A stretch of 64,000 nucleotides of DNA from positions 4,657,501 to 4,721,500 of the forward strand of contig NZ_CP024923.1 in assembly GCF_002796605.1 (NCBI RefSeq). Direction: 5' to 3'. Shown here one piece after another: positions 8,380-17,480 of the stretch. This stretch comes from Sphingomonas psychrotolerans (GTDB taxonomy: Bacteria; Pseudomonadota; Alphaproteobacteria; Sphingomonadales; Sphingomonadaceae). A model generated the notes under the pieces. That model did not search any database and was not told the DNA's origin. It saw only the letters and a program-made list of their open reading frames with translations. A program made the translations under genes and the position numbers. The number at the start of each line of letters is the position of its first letter. The first letter of the stretch is position 1.

Positions 8380-8717
8380 TGGGAACCGTGACGCCACTTC
8401 CGATCGGCCGCCCCTCGCAGGTCGGTTTCGAGCGTATCGAGCTGACGCGGATCCTCGATCTCTACGGCCGGATGGTCGCCGCGGGGCATTGGAAGGATTA
8501 CGCGATCCAGTTCGATGGCGAGGCCGCGATGTTCGCCGCCTTCCGCCGCGCGGCGGAGCGCCCCGAATATCGGATCGAAAAGCGCCCGGCGCTGCGCAAT
8601 CGGCAGGGCATGTGGGCTTTGGTCAACGAAGCCGGGATGATCCTCAAGCGCGGGCATGAACTAGGCCCGGTGCTCGCGCCGGTCGAGCGCCGGCTGATGA
8701 AATTGGTGGGCGAGTAG
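8379..8717 (+). CDS. DUF2794 domain-containing protein
   Basis: A 112-residue soluble protein. The core FERIELTRILDLYGRMVAAGHWKDYAI and the end MILKRGHELGPVLAPVERRL match DUF2794, a small family almost confined to Alphaproteobacteria with no known function. It starts one base inside the cysE stop, so it is translationally coupled to it. No catalytic residues are evident. Confidence 0.85.
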   Translation: MGTVTPLPIGRPSQVGFERIELTRILDLYGRMVAAGHWKDYAIQFDGEAAMFAAFRRAAERPEYRIEKRPALRNRQGMWALVNEAGMILKRGHELGPVLAPVERRLMKLVGE

Positions 8718-8720
8718 CCG

Positions 8721-8873
8721 CTATTTCGCCGGCGTGGCCGGCTTCGGCCGCTCGGGGGTGTATTGCGCCGAGGCGAGCTTCCATGTGCCGCTCGATCGCA
8801 CCGCCAGGAAGCCAAGGCAAAAGCGCGCGTCGCAGGGCCGGAATATTGCGTCGTGACCTCTTCCTTCTCCATT
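8721..8873 (-). pseudogene. Possible C-terminal gene fragment
   Basis: The minus strand reads 50 residues ending CDARFCLGFLAVRSSGTWKLASAQYTP..., which looks like the last strands of a small alpha/beta (SnoaL-like) protein, but there is no matching N-terminal part. The only ATG lies directly after a strong terminator and has no ribosome site. It may be the remnant of a lost gene, or chance. It runs toward the DUF2794 gene and stops 3 bases past its stop. Confidence 0.25.
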
Positions 8874-8883
8874 CATTGCCAAA

Positions 8884-8907
8884 GGCCCGGGAGTCGCCTC
8901 CCGGGCC
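8884..8907 (-). terminator. Rho-independent-type terminator
   Basis: GGCCCGGGAG (8884-8893) and CTCCCGGGCC (8898-8907) form a perfect 10-bp stem with a four-base loop. On the minus strand it is followed by TTTGG. It lies 21 bases past the stop of the membrane protein gene ending at 8929 and would terminate it. Confidence 0.85.
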
Positions 8908-8928
8908 CTCGTCAAGCGGGTTTCGATC

Positions 8929-10050
8929 TCAGGCGATCGCTACCTGCTGAGTGGGAGGCAGTCGGCTCTCCAGCGCGTTGCCGAGCAGACCGATCACGCT
9001 GCGCCGCATCGGCTGCCAGAAAGCCGAGAGCGTGAGCAGTGCCGATCCGATCACCAATGCGGTGAGCGCCGCGGCAAGCTCGACAGCACCGCTCTGCTCG
9101 AACAGCGCATACATCGCCCAGAGCACATAGACGAGGCTCGAGACGAGCAGCGCGCGCCGGTCGACCGCCAGCGCCACCGCGGCGAAGACGATGTAGAGCG
9201 CGAGCACCACGCCGGCCATCGGGGCGGCGATGTCGCCGTCGAACACGCCGAGCATGTGGAAGACCGGGTGGGCGATCAGCGGCGCCGCGGCGAGATGAAG
9301 CCAGAAGGCGACGTCGGAGCGGCGGGTGCGGCGCTCGCGGTCCGACATGTCCCAGCGCATCGCGAAGCCGAAGACGAGCAGGCCGGCGATCAGCAGCATC
9401 AGATTGAGCGAGTCCTGCGAAGCGGGAACGAATGCAGTGATCGCGCCGACTGCGACCGCGACGAGGGCGAGCGCGCCCACCGCCACGGTGATCGGCACCA
9501 TGAAGCGCCGCCAGTGCAGCCAGGTCGCCCCCGCGGTGACGATCCCGGTGACGATCCCGATCGCGCCGGCGAGCTGGCGATGCTGGAGTTCGGTGGTGAG
9601 GCCGAATTGCTCCGAGAGCCAAGGCGCGTTCGCGCCCCAGATCGCCCCGAACCCCGCGAAGATGCCGCCGGCGAAGCCGAGCAACAACAGAATGCTGGGA
9701 AGCGCCATGCGGCGCTGCCGGGTGAAATATTCGGCGAGCAACCAGCTGGTGATCGATACCGCAAACCCGCCGAATGCCGCAGCGACGCCGACCTGACGCG
9801 GCCCCTCGTTCGCATCGAGATCCATGATCTGCGCGCCGATATAGAAGCCGATCCACCCGACCGCGACGAGGATCAGGATCGCCGCGATACCGACGAAGAT
9901 GTCGTTGAAGCCGGTCAGCAGCCGGAAGCTCTCTTCGTCGACAGTGGGCGTCGATCGACTTGCCGCAACATGGTTCCTCAGGGCCGCCGCGGCATCTTGC
10001 GAGATCGCTCCCGCCTCCACCGCGCCTGCCAGGTCGCTTTCGCTGTACAT
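8929..10050 (-). CDS. Polytopic membrane protein, DUF2157-like
   Basis: A 373-residue protein with a short soluble N-terminal region (MYSESDLAGAVEAGAISQDAAAALRNHVA), which resembles the small helical module in front of DUF2157 membrane proteins, and about 10-11 hydrophobic segments from residue 50 to the end. AGGAGG 7 nt upstream fixes ATG 10050; a TTG two codons earlier is less likely. No transport or catalytic motif is seen. It is a single gene with its own terminator. Function is unknown; the DUF2157 label is a resemblance only. Confidence 0.7.
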   Translation of the reverse strand: MYSESDLAGAVEAGAISQDAAAALRNHVAASRSTPTVDEESFRLLTGFNDIFVGIAAILILVAVGWIGFYIGAQIMDLDANEGPRQVGVAAAFGGFAVSITSWLLAEYFTRQRRMALPSILLLLGFAGGIFAGFGAIWGANAPWLSEQFGLTTELQHRQLAGAIGIVTGIVTAGATWLHWRRFMVPITVAVGALALVAVAVGAITAFVPASQDSLNLMLLIAGLLVFGFAMRWDMSDRERRTRRSDVAFWLHLAAAPLIAHPVFHMLGVFDGDIAAPMAGVVLALYIVFAAVALAVDRRALLVSSLVYVLWAMYALFEQSGAVELAAALTALVIGSALLTLSAFWQPMRRSVIGLLGNALESRLPPTQQVAIA

Positions 10051-10115
10051 GGGCAATCCTCCTGTTGTGAGGTCTGCCTAGCATAAGTGTATTAGTGAAA
10101 CAATACGGTGAGGCG

Positions 10116-11003
10116 CTATTGCAGCTGCGACATGATCGACATCGTCTGTTCGGCCCCCGAATTGGGCACGATCTCGCCTTTGCGGTCGATAATTTCGTTC
10201 CACTGCACGGCGACGCTTTCTGGTGTCAGTTCGGCCAGTCTGGCGCCGGGGGTCAGCGTGACATACGCCGCCTGGACCACGCCCGCGCCGGCGCCGATGA
10301 TCATGTTGGTGGGGGCGTCTTCGGAGACGAGGAACAGCGCGGCGGGGGCGACCTTCTCGGGCGCGAAGGCTTTGAATGCCGCTTCGGGGAAGATGTCCTC
10401 GGTCATCCGCGTGCCGGCAACCGGCGCGATCGTGTTGACCTTGATCCCGTATTTGGCGCCTTCGAGGTGCAGCGTCTTGGCGAGGCCGGCCAGCCCGAGC
10501 TTGGCAGCGCCATAATTGGCCTGCCCGAAATTGCCGAACAGCCCGGTCGACGAGGCGGTCATCAGGATCCGCCCGTAATTCTGGTCGCGCATCGTGTCCC
10601 ACACCGCTTTGGTGCAATTGGCGGAGCCATTGAGATGGACGTCGACGACGAAGCGGAAATCCTCGGGCTCCATCTTGGCGAAGCTGCGGTCGCGGAGCAC
10701 CCCGGCATTGTTGATCAATATGTCGATCCGGCCCCAGCGCGCCTTCGCCGCCTCGACCATCGCGACCATCTGGTCATATTCGGTGACGCTGCCGCCGTTC
10801 GAAAATGCCTCGCCGCCCGCGGTTTCGATCTCCTGAACCACCGCGAGGGCGGCGTCCGAATGGCCGGTGCCGTCGCGCGCGCCGCCGAGATCGTTGACCA
10901 CCACTTTCGCGCCGCGCCGCGCCAGCTCGAGCGCATAAGCGCGGCCGAGACCGCCACCCGCGCCTGTGACGATGGCGACGCGATTGTCGAAACTAATGGT
11001 CAT
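10116..11003 (-). CDS. SDR-family oxidoreductase (hydroxyacyl-CoA dehydrogenase type)
   Basis: A 295-residue NAD(P)-dependent dehydrogenase with a Rossmann fold. The cofactor motif TGAGGGLGRAYA is at residues 13-24, NNAG near residue 100, and the catalytic Ser...Tyr-x3-Lys as SST...YGAAK. The opening VAIVTGAGGGLGRAYALELARRG and VVVNDLGG resemble the dehydrogenase domain of the peroxisomal multifunctional enzyme type 2 (17-beta-HSD4) and its bacterial stand-alone forms, which act on 3-hydroxyacyl-CoAs. The exact substrate cannot be read from the sequence. GGGAG upstream supports the ATG at 11003. Confidence 0.87.
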   Translation of the reverse strand: MTISFDNRVAIVTGAGGGLGRAYALELARRGAKVVVNDLGGARDGTGHSDAALAVVQEIETAGGEAFSNGGSVTEYDQMVAMVEAAKARWGRIDILINNAGVLRDRSFAKMEPEDFRFVVDVHLNGSANCTKAVWDTMRDQNYGRILMTASSTGLFGNFGQANYGAAKLGLAGLAKTLHLEGAKYGIKVNTIAPVAGTRMTEDIFPEAAFKAFAPEKVAPAALFLVSEDAPTNMIIGAGAGVVQAAYVTLTPGARLAELTPESVAVQWNEIIDRKGEIVPNSGAEQTMSIMSQLQ

Positions 11004-11076
11004 CGGAAGCGCTCCCTATGCTCTGGAATGCTTCCTAGACCTATTCATCTCAGGCTGAACAGCCTGCGGTTCGCCC

Positions 11077-11466
11077 TCAGCGCCCGCCGCGCTGGCGGCA
11101 CTGATCCTTCACCGTTTTCGAGCACGGCGGATAGGCATTCGGCGCGGCCGTCGGCGCGGGAGCGGCGGCGGCCGTCGTCGTATCGGGCGCCGGAGCTGCC
11201 GCATCGGCCGGCGGCACAGCCGGCGCGGCGGTCGCATCGGGAGAGGCCGTCGCGTCGGGTGCGGCGGCAGCGTCGGTGGTCGTCGTGCCCGAACCGGTGG
11301 TGCCGGTCGTCGGGTCGGCGGGAGGCGTATTGGCATCCGGCGTGGTCGTCGTAGGCGATTCCGGTGCCGTGGTAGTGGCAGGCGGAGTGGTCTGCTGCGG
11401 GGTCTCTTGGGCGACGGCCGTGCCGCCGATAGCGGCGAGAGCGGCCGCCAATGCGATAAGCTTCAT
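11077..11466 (-). CDS. Secreted Pro/Ala/Thr-rich small protein
   Basis: A 129-residue protein: signal peptide MKLIALAAALAAIGGTAVAQ cleaved before ETPQQ, then about 90 residues made almost only of Thr, Pro, Ala, Asp and Ser, and a short conserved-looking end YPPCSKTVKDQCRQR with two cysteines. The low-complexity part is probably extended and disordered in the periplasm. AGGAG lies upstream of ATG 11466. No function is recognised; the cysteine-bearing tail may be the functional part. Confidence 0.75.
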   Translation of the reverse strand: MKLIALAAALAAIGGTAVAQETPQQTTPPATTTAPESPTTTTPDANTPPADPTTGTTGSGTTTTDAAAAPDATASPDATAAPAVPPADAAAPAPDTTTAAAAPAPTAAPNAYPPCSKTVKDQCRQRGGR

Positions 11467-11545
11467 CAAAGCTTCTCCTGAATTAATCCTCGGACGCAGC
11501 ATGCGCGTCCGGGATTATTAACGCCGGAGAAAGCCGGTTAGCTCC

Positions 11546-12238
11546 TCAGTTCCCCGCGTCCAGGGCATAGCCCGCCGAACGAACGGTGCGGATGATGTCC
11601 GGGCGGTCGCCATTGTTGATCGCCTTGCGCAGCCGCCGGATGTGGACGTCGACCGTGCGCGATTCGATGTCGCTGTCATGTCCCCACACCGCATCGAGCA
11701 GCCGCTCGCGCGAGAAAACCCAGCCCGGATGCTCGAGGAAATGCTTGAGCAGGCGGAATTCGGTCGGCCCCAGCGACACTACTTCGCCGCCGCGACGCAC
11801 CTTGTGCCCCACCGTGTCCATCTCGATGTCCGAGTAGCTCAGTGCCTCGCCCGCCAGCGCCGGGCGCACCCGCCGCAGCACCGCGCCGACCCGTGCCACC
11901 AGCTCGCGCGGGGAGAAGGGCTTGGTGACGTAATCGTCCGCCCCGGTCTCGAGCCCGCGCACCCGATCCTCTTCCTCGCCGCGGGCGGTGAGCATGATGA
12001 TCGGAATATTGGCGGTCTCGGGCATGCGGCGGAGCCGCCGGCACACCTCGATCCCCGAAAGCCCCTCGACCATCCAGTCGAGCAATACGATGTCGGGTGT
12101 CGCTTCCTTGGCGAGCAGCAGGGCTTCCTCGCCGTCAGGGGTGTGCTTGACTTCGTAATCCTCACGCTTGAAGTGCCACGTCACCAGCTCGGCGATCGCG
12201 GCGTCGTCCTCGACGAGAAGCATCTTTACCCGGGCCAT
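11546..12238 (-). CDS. phoB: Phosphate regulon response regulator PhoB
   Basis: A 230-residue OmpR-class response regulator. The receiver domain (residues 3-120) has acidic D11/D12, phospho-acceptor D54 in VLLDWM, T84 and K106 in VTKPFS. The C-terminal winged helix contains PTEFRLLKHFLEHPGWVFSRERLLDAVWG. In the family it binds Pho boxes when phosphate is scarce. It is last in the phoR-pst-phoU-phoB operon, 10 bp after phoU. Three Pho-box-like sites in this window are candidate targets. Confidence 0.95.
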   Translation of the reverse strand: MARVKMLLVEDDAAIAELVTWHFKREDYEVKHTPDGEEALLLAKEATPDIVLLDWMVEGLSGIEVCRRLRRMPETANIPIIMLTARGEEEDRVRGLETGADDYVTKPFSPRELVARVGAVLRRVRPALAGEALSYSDIEMDTVGHKVRRGGEVVSLGPTEFRLLKHFLEHPGWVFSRERLLDAVWGHDSDIESRTVDVHIRRLRKAINNGDRPDIIRTVRSAGYALDAGN

Positions 12239-12248
12239 GTACGCGTCC

Positions 12249-12938
12249 TCATGCGGTTGCCGCTTCGTCGGCCAGATAGCGGCCGGTCGCGGCGAAATAT
12301 ACCATCTCGGCCACGTTGGTGGCATGGTCGCCGATGCGTTCGATGTTCTTGGCGACGAACAGCAAATGCGCCACCTGGCTCACCGTGCGCGGATTCTCGA
12401 CCATGAAGGTCACCAAAGTGCGGAAGATCGAATCGTAGAAATCATCGAGCGCGCTGTCGCGCACGCAGATCTCGGCGGCGACCTCGGCGTTGCGCGAGGC
12501 GAACGCGTCGAGCACGTCGTGGACCATGTCGCTCGCCATCTGCGCCATTGCGGGCAGCAGCGACAGCGCCTCGATCCGGTCCTCGCCGGCGGTGTGGATC
12601 AGCGGCACCCGCTTGGCGACGTTCTTGGCATAGTCGCCGATCCGCTCGACCACCGCGGCGATCTTGAGTGCCGCGATCACTTCGCGCAGATCGTCGGCCA
12701 TCGGCGCGCGCAGCGCGATCACCCGGACGACGAGCTTCTCGACCTCGCCTTCGATCGCGTCGATCTGCTTGTCCTTCTTGCGGACCTCCTCGGCGAGCGC
12801 GGTATCGCCGCGCTGGAGCGCCTTCATCGCGTCGTGGATCGCCTGTTCAGCGAGCCCGCCCATCTGGCTGATCAGCGCGCGGAGCTGCTTGATGTCCTGG
12901 TCGAACGCCTTGACGGTATGTTCCTGCCCCGTGCCCAT
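12249..12938 (-). CDS. phoU: Phosphate signalling protein PhoU
   Basis: A 229-residue all-helical protein of two three-helix bundles, each with the metal-binding ExxxD-type motif (VVERIGDYAKN and NIERIGDHATN). PhoU links the PstSCAB transporter to PhoR and keeps the regulon off when phosphate is sufficient. GGAAGG lies upstream of ATG 12938, and the start overlaps the pstB stop by one base. Length and motifs are normal. Confidence 0.96.
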   Translation of the reverse strand: MGTGQEHTVKAFDQDIKQLRALISQMGGLAEQAIHDAMKALQRGDTALAEEVRKKDKQIDAIEGEVEKLVVRVIALRAPMADDLREVIAALKIAAVVERIGDYAKNVAKRVPLIHTAGEDRIEALSLLPAMAQMASDMVHDVLDAFASRNAEVAAEICVRDSALDDFYDSIFRTLVTFMVENPRTVSQVAHLLFVAKNIERIGDHATNVAEMVYFAATGRYLADEAATA

Positions 12939-13705
12939 CAGCCGTACCTTCCGGTAATATAATCTTTCGTGCGCTCTTCGCGCGGCGTCGTGAAGATCTG
13001 GTCGGTTTCGCCATATTCCACCAGCGTGCCGAGATGGAAGAAGGCGGTGCGCTGGCTGACCCGCGCAGCCTGTTGCATATTGTGCGTGACGATCGCGATC
13101 GCATAGCGCCCGCGCAGTTCGTGGATCAGTTCCTCGATCTTGGCGGTGGCGATCGGATCGAGCGCCGATGCGGGCTCGTCCATCAGGATCACTTCGGGAT
13201 CGACTGCGATCGCGCGGGCGATGCACAGCCGTTGCTGCTGGCCGCCCGAAAGCGCGGTGCCGCTGTCCTGCAGCCGGTCCTTCACTTCTTCCCACAGCCC
13301 GGCGCGCTTGAGCGAGCGCTCGACGACTGCCTCCAGCTCGCTCTTCGACGCAGCCAGCCCGTGGATGCGCGGGCCGTAGGCGACGTTCTCGAAGATCGAT
13401 TTGGGGAAGGGGTTGGGCTTCTGGAACACCATGCCGACGCGCGCGCGCAGCTGCACCACGTCCATCGCCGACGAATAGATGTTCTCGCCGTCCAGCATGA
13501 TGTCGCCGGTCACGCGCGCGCTGGCGATCGTGTCGTTCATCCGGTTGAGCGTGCGCAGGAAGGTCGATTTGCCGCAGCCCGAAGGGCCGATGAACGCAGT
13601 GACCTTGTCCATGTCGATGTCGATCGACACGTCCTTAACGGCCTGCTTGTCGCCATAGAAGACGCTCACGCCGCGGGCGGACATTTTATGTGTAACGTCG
13701 GTCAT
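12938..13705 (-). CDS. pstB: Phosphate ABC transporter ATP-binding protein PstB
   Basis: A 255-residue ABC ATPase. It has Walker [10 protein letters not shown], signature [15 protein letters not shown], Walker [14 protein letters not shown] and the switch histidine VTHNMQQA. The run [11 protein letters not shown] and the [12 protein letters not shown]-loop are specific to PstB. It powers high-affinity phosphate import with PstC/PstA. The chosen ATG at 13705 starts one base past the pstA stop region (overlapping by one base). Confidence 0.97.
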   Translation of the reverse strand: MTDVTHKMSARGVSVFYGDKQAVKDVSIDIDMDKVTAFIGPSGCGKSTFLRTLNRMNDTIASARVTGDIMLDGENIYSSAMDVVQLRARVGMVFQKPNPFPKSIFENVAYGPRIHGLAASKSELEAVVERSLKRAGLWEEVKDRLQDSGTALSGGQQQRLCIARAIAVDPEVILMDEPASALDPIATAKIEELIHELRGRYAIAIVTHNMQQAARVSQRTAFFHLGTLVEYGETDQIFTTPREERTKDYITGRYG

Positions 13706-14997
13706 CACCAGCGGGTCTCGAATTTGTTGCGAAGATAGATTGCGAGCCCGTTCATGGCGAGCAGGAACACCAGCAGCACGATAATCGCGGCGCTGGTCTT
13801 CTCGACGAAGCCGCGGCTGACTTCGTCGGACCACAGGAAGATCTGCACCGGCAGCACCGTGGCGGGATCGGTGAAACCGCCCGGCGGGGTGACGATGAAC
13901 GCGCGCATCCCGATCAGCAGCAGCGGCGCGGTCTCGCCCAATGCGCGCGCCATGCCGATGATCGTGCCGGTCAGGATGCCGGGCATCGCCAGCGGCAGGA
14001 CATGGTGGAACACCACCTGGATCGGGCTCGCGCCGATGCCCAGCGCCGCGTCACGGATCGAGGGGGGCACCGATTTGATTGCGTTGCGGCTGGCGATGAC
14101 GATCACCGGCATGATCATCAGTGCAAGCGTGAGCCCGCCGACCAGTGCCGCCGAGCGCGGTAGCAGCGGGCCGAATTGATAGCCGAACAGGCTCCAGCTG
14201 CCGAGGAACACCGCGAGCCCGAGCAGGCCGAAGATGATCGAGGGCACCGCCGCGAGATTGTTGATCGAAACCTCGATCAGGTCGGTCCAGCGGTTCTTCG
14301 GCGCATATTCCTCGAGATAGATCGCCGAGAGCACGCCGACCGGGAAGGCGATCAGGAAGGTCACCGCCATGGTCAGCAGCGAGCCCTTGAGAGCCCCCCA
14401 GATGCCGACCGCCACCGGATCGGTGGAGTCGGATTCGTACAGGAAATCCATGTTGAAGTGCCGCGACAGCGCACCCGCTTGTTGCAGCTTCGCCGCCGCG
14501 GCCTTCACCTCGGCATTGCCGTCGCCGCGCACCGCCTGGTCGATCTCGGTCGAGGCGGGCACGTCGAGAGTGACCTTGCGGTCGAGCACGGAGGGATCGT
14601 GCTTGATCGCCTCGCGTACGCGCAACCAGGCGCTCTCCGAGATGAACTCCTCGCCGCCCGCGCCGAACGCTGTCGCCGCAGCGCCCTTGACGGTATTCTC
14701 CAGCCCGGCACCCGCCAGCGCGAGATCGGCGCCGGGCGTGGCGAGCTGCGTGCGCTCGACCACCATCCCCGACGCCGGGAAATCGATCGTCAGCGCCACG
14801 TCGGTGCGCGTGAAGCCGCGCCAGCCATTCGCGACCATGGTGATCAGCAAAAAGGCGAGGAACGCCGCCGACAGCGTCACCGCCGCCAGCCCGAAGAGGC
14901 GGAAGCGCCGCTCGCGGGCATAGCGCCGGCGGATGCGCTTCTGCATCGTCGTTGCGTTCCAGTCCGTCGGCGCACGGAGGGTGGGGGCGCTATTCAT
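13705..14997 (-). CDS. pstA: Phosphate ABC transporter permease PstA
   Basis: A 430-residue permease. The first transmembrane helix (residues 34-56) is followed by about 140 residues of periplasmic domain absent from E. coli PstA (about 296 residues), then the normal permease core with the EAA-like loop ([21 protein letters not shown]). Such long forms are usual in Alphaproteobacteria. It overlaps pstC by 8 bp and pstB by 1 bp. Confidence 0.94.
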   Translation of the reverse strand: MNSAPTLRAPTDWNATTMQKRIRRRYARERRFRLFGLAAVTLSAAFLAFLLITMVANGWRGFTRTDVALTIDFPASGMVVERTQLATPGADLALAGAGLENTVKGAAATAFGAGGEEFISESAWLRVREAIKHDPSVLDRKVTLDVPASTEIDQAVRGDGNAEVKAAAAKLQQAGALSRHFNMDFLYESDSTDPVAVGIWGALKGSLLTMAVTFLIAFPVGVLSAIYLEEYAPKNRWTDLIEVSINNLAAVPSIIFGLLGLAVFLGSWSLFGYQFGPLLPRSAALVGGLTLALMIMPVIVIASRNAIKSVPPSIRDAALGIGASPIQVVFHHVLPLAMPGILTGTIIGMARALGETAPLLLIGMRAFIVTPPGGFTDPATVLPVQIFLWSDEVSRGFVEKTSAAIIVLLVFLLAMNGLAIYLRNKFETRW

Positions 14998-16366
14998 AGG
15001 CTTCCCGATATTTCTTCACCACGCGGAGCGCGACGATGTTGAGCAGCAGCGTGATCACGAACAAGGTGAGCCCCAGCGCGAAGGCGGCGAGCGTCTTGGG
15101 GCTGTCGAACTCGCTTTCGCCCGTGAGCAGGTCGACGATCTGCTTGGTGACGGTTGTCGCGCTCTCGAACGGATTGAGCGTGATGTTCGCGGCACCCGAT
15201 GCGGCCATCACCACGATCATCGTCTCGCCGATCGCGCGGCTCACCGCGAGTAGCACGCCTGCGACCACGCCGGGCAATGCGGCGGGGATCAGCACCCGCG
15301 AGATCGTCTCGCTGGTCGTCGCGCCCATCGCGAGGCTGCCGTCGCGCATCGCGGTCGGCACCGCGGCGATCGAATCGTCGGCCATCGACGAGACGAACGG
15401 GATGATCATCACCCCCATCACCAGGCCCGCGGCCAGCGCGCTCTCCGACGACGCATAGGTATAGCCGAACGACACCGCGAGATCGCGCACCGCGGGCGCC
15501 ACGGTCAATGCGGCGAAATAGCCATAGACCACGGTCGGCACGCCGGCGAGCATCTCGAGGGTCGGCTTCATCCAGCGGCGCACGCGCGGCGCGGCATATT
15601 GGGTGAGGTAGATCGCGCTCATCAACCCGAACGGGATCGCGACGATCATCGCGATCACCGCACCGATGAAGAAGGTCCCCCAGAACAGGGGCACCGCGCC
15701 CAGCGACTTGCCCGGATCGGCGGCGTCGATCACCTGCGGGCTCCAATGCGTGCCGAACAGGAAGTCGGTGATCGGCACTTGCTGGAAGAAACGCAGCGAT
15801 TCCCACAATAGCGACAGGAAGATCCCGAGCGTGGTCAGGATCGCGATCAGCGATGCGACCAGCAACAGCACCATCACGCCGCGCTCGACCTGGCTGCGCG
15901 CCTTGAAGTGCGCGCCCACGCGAGTCAGCGCGAAGGCCGCGCCGGCAAAGGCGAGCAGGATCGCCACACCGGTGCCCATCCAGCCATAATAGGTCTGCGC
16001 CGAACGGGTGGGGGCGACGAGCTGCTCGGCCACGGGATCGAACGCAGTGGCGGCGTGTTCGCTGGCGACGCGCTTGGCCTCCGCGAGCAGCGCATCGCGC
16101 TCGAACGCGAATTGCGGGAGCTGAGCCGCCGCCGGATGCTCGAGCACCGCCTGTTTGATCAGCCCCGGGCTCAACGCGCTCCACACCGCCACGAACAGCA
16201 AGGCGGGCAAGATGGTCCACATCGCGACGTACATGCCGTGCTGGCCCGGCAGCGAATGCAGCCGCTTGGCGCCCCCCCGGTCGAACCGGTTGGCGCGGGC
16301 GCGGGCAGTGAGCCAGCCGATCAGGCCGAGCCCGGCGATCAGGAAGAGAAGTGCGAAGGCGTTCAT
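14990..16366 (-). CDS. pstC: Phosphate ABC transporter permease PstC
   Basis: A 458-residue permease. The core has MIIPFVSSMADDSIAAVPTA and the EAA-type loop RDGSLAMGATTSETISRVLIPAALPG. Like PstA it carries an extra N-terminal part with two further membrane segments and a periplasmic stretch (residues 1-175). ATG 16366 overlaps the pstS stop by one base. An upstream extension to 16486 lies inside pstS and was not used. Confidence 0.94.
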   Translation of the reverse strand: MNAFALLFLIAGLGLIGWLTARARANRFDRGGAKRLHSLPGQHGMYVAMWTILPALLFVAVWSALSPGLIKQAVLEHPAAAQLPQFAFERDALLAEAKRVASEHAATAFDPVAEQLVAPTRSAQTYYGWMGTGVAILLAFAGAAFALTRVGAHFKARSQVERGVMVLLLVASLIAILTTLGIFLSLLWESLRFFQQVPITDFLFGTHWSPQVIDAADPGKSLGAVPLFWGTFFIGAVIAMIVAIPFGLMSAIYLTQYAAPRVRRWMKPTLEMLAGVPTVVYGYFAALTVAPAVRDLAVSFGYTYASSESALAAGLVMGVMIIPFVSSMADDSIAAVPTAMRDGSLAMGATTSETISRVLIPAALPGVVAGVLLAVSRAIGETMIVVMAASGAANITLNPFESATTVTKQIVDLLTGESEFDSPKTLAAFALGLTLFVITLLLNIVALRVVKKYREAYE

Positions 16367-17430
16367 CAGTGCAGCCCGGCCGGATCGAGTGCGGTGCGCT
16401 GCGCCACCACCTGCGCCGAATGCGTGCGCAGTGCATCGGGCGCCGCGATCAGCCCGCGCTGGGTGAGTTTGCCCTTGGGGTTCCACATCGTCGCGTAGAG
16501 CGCGACGAAGTCGGACAGCCCCGGCACCGCGCGCAGATGGCGCTTCTTCACATAGAGGAACAGCGGCCGCGCGCCCGGATAAGTGCCGTCGGCGATCGTC
16601 GCATAGCTTGGCGCGACTCCCTCGATCGGCACGCCGTGCAGCCGGTCGATATTTTCCTCGAGATACGAATAGCCGAACACGCCGAGCGCGTTGGGGTTCG
16701 CCGCAAGGCCCTGGACGATCAGATTGTCGTTCTCGCCCTTGTCGATATAGGGTCCGTCGTCGCGGATCCGCTTGCAGCGGCTGTCATAGGGCGCGGTGTC
16801 CTTGGCGGCCTTGAGCGCCTTGGCTTGCGGATCGGCCTTGGCGCAGCCCGGCTCTAGCACCAGTTCGACCAGTGCGTCGCGCGTGCCGCTGGTCGCGGGC
16901 GGACCCATTACCTGGATCGGCAGCGCGGGAAGCGCCGGATTGACGTCGCGCCATGTCCGCGCGGTGTTGGGCTTGCCCAGCGGATTGGCGGCGAGCGCCA
17001 GATAGACGTCCTGCTTGCTCAGCGCGAGCCTGGGGCCGTTGTTCGCCTCGGCCAGCGCCACGCCGTCGACGCCGATCTGGACTTCGATGATCTCGCCGAC
17101 CTGGTTGGTCTGGCAGAGCTGATATTCGGATTTCTTGATTCGCCGGCTGGCATTGGCGATGTCGGGGAATTCCCAGCCCACGCCTTCGCAAAAGCGCTTG
17201 AGCCCCGCGCCGGTGCCGATCGATTCGACCACCGGCGCCTTGCGCCCGCCGCCCTGGTTGACGAACGTCTCGGCGACCGCGGTGGTGAACGGATAGACCG
17301 TCGACGAGCCGACGACGCGGATCTCGCGCGCCGTGTTGCTGTCGCAACCGGCGAGCGTGAGCGCCGCCGCTGCAATCAGGCCAAACCTGCCGAAAATGTC
17401 GCGAACTCCCGAAAACCCCGAGTCGTGCAC
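16366..17430 (-). CDS. pstS: Phosphate-binding protein PstS
   Basis: A 354-residue periplasmic phosphate-binding protein. A short signal with lipobox-like LTLAGC (Cys29) suggests a lipoprotein. The ligand-binding strings VVGSSTVYPF, ESIGTGAGLKRFCEG and ATSGTRDA are the PstS/SphX pattern. The only usable start in frame is GTG at 17430, with no good ribosome site; an in-frame stop lies ten codons upstream. A Pho box lies about 33-50 bp upstream, so pstS may have its own PhoB-driven promoter inside the operon. Confidence 0.92.
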   Translation of the reverse strand: MHDSGFSGVRDIFGRFGLIAAAALTLAGCDSNTAREIRVVGSSTVYPFTTAVAETFVNQGGGRKAPVVESIGTGAGLKRFCEGVGWEFPDIANASRRIKKSEYQLCQTNQVGEIIEVQIGVDGVALAEANNGPRLALSKQDVYLALAANPLGKPNTARTWRDVNPALPALPIQVMGPPATSGTRDALVELVLEPGCAKADPQAKALKAAKDTAPYDSRCKRIRDDGPYIDKGENDNLIVQGLAANPNALGVFGYSYLEENIDRLHGVPIEGVAPSYATIADGTYPGARPLFLYVKKRHLRAVPGLSDFVALYATMWNPKGKLTQRGLIAAPDALRTHSAQVVAQRTALDPAGLH

Positions 17431-17462
17431 GTCGGCACGCAGGCCGCATGTCTTTCAGCACG

Positions 17463-17480
17463 GTTACGTCTTTATGACAC
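17463..17480 (-). promoter_or_regulatory. Pho-box-like site before pstS
   Basis: On the minus strand the site reads GTGTCATAAAGACGTAAC: the first half matches CTGTCAT in six of seven bases and the four-base spacer is AAAG; the second half (ACGTAAC) is weak. It overlaps the last codons of phoR and lies 33 bp upstream of the pstS start, where an internal PhoB promoter would be expected. Confidence 0.55.
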
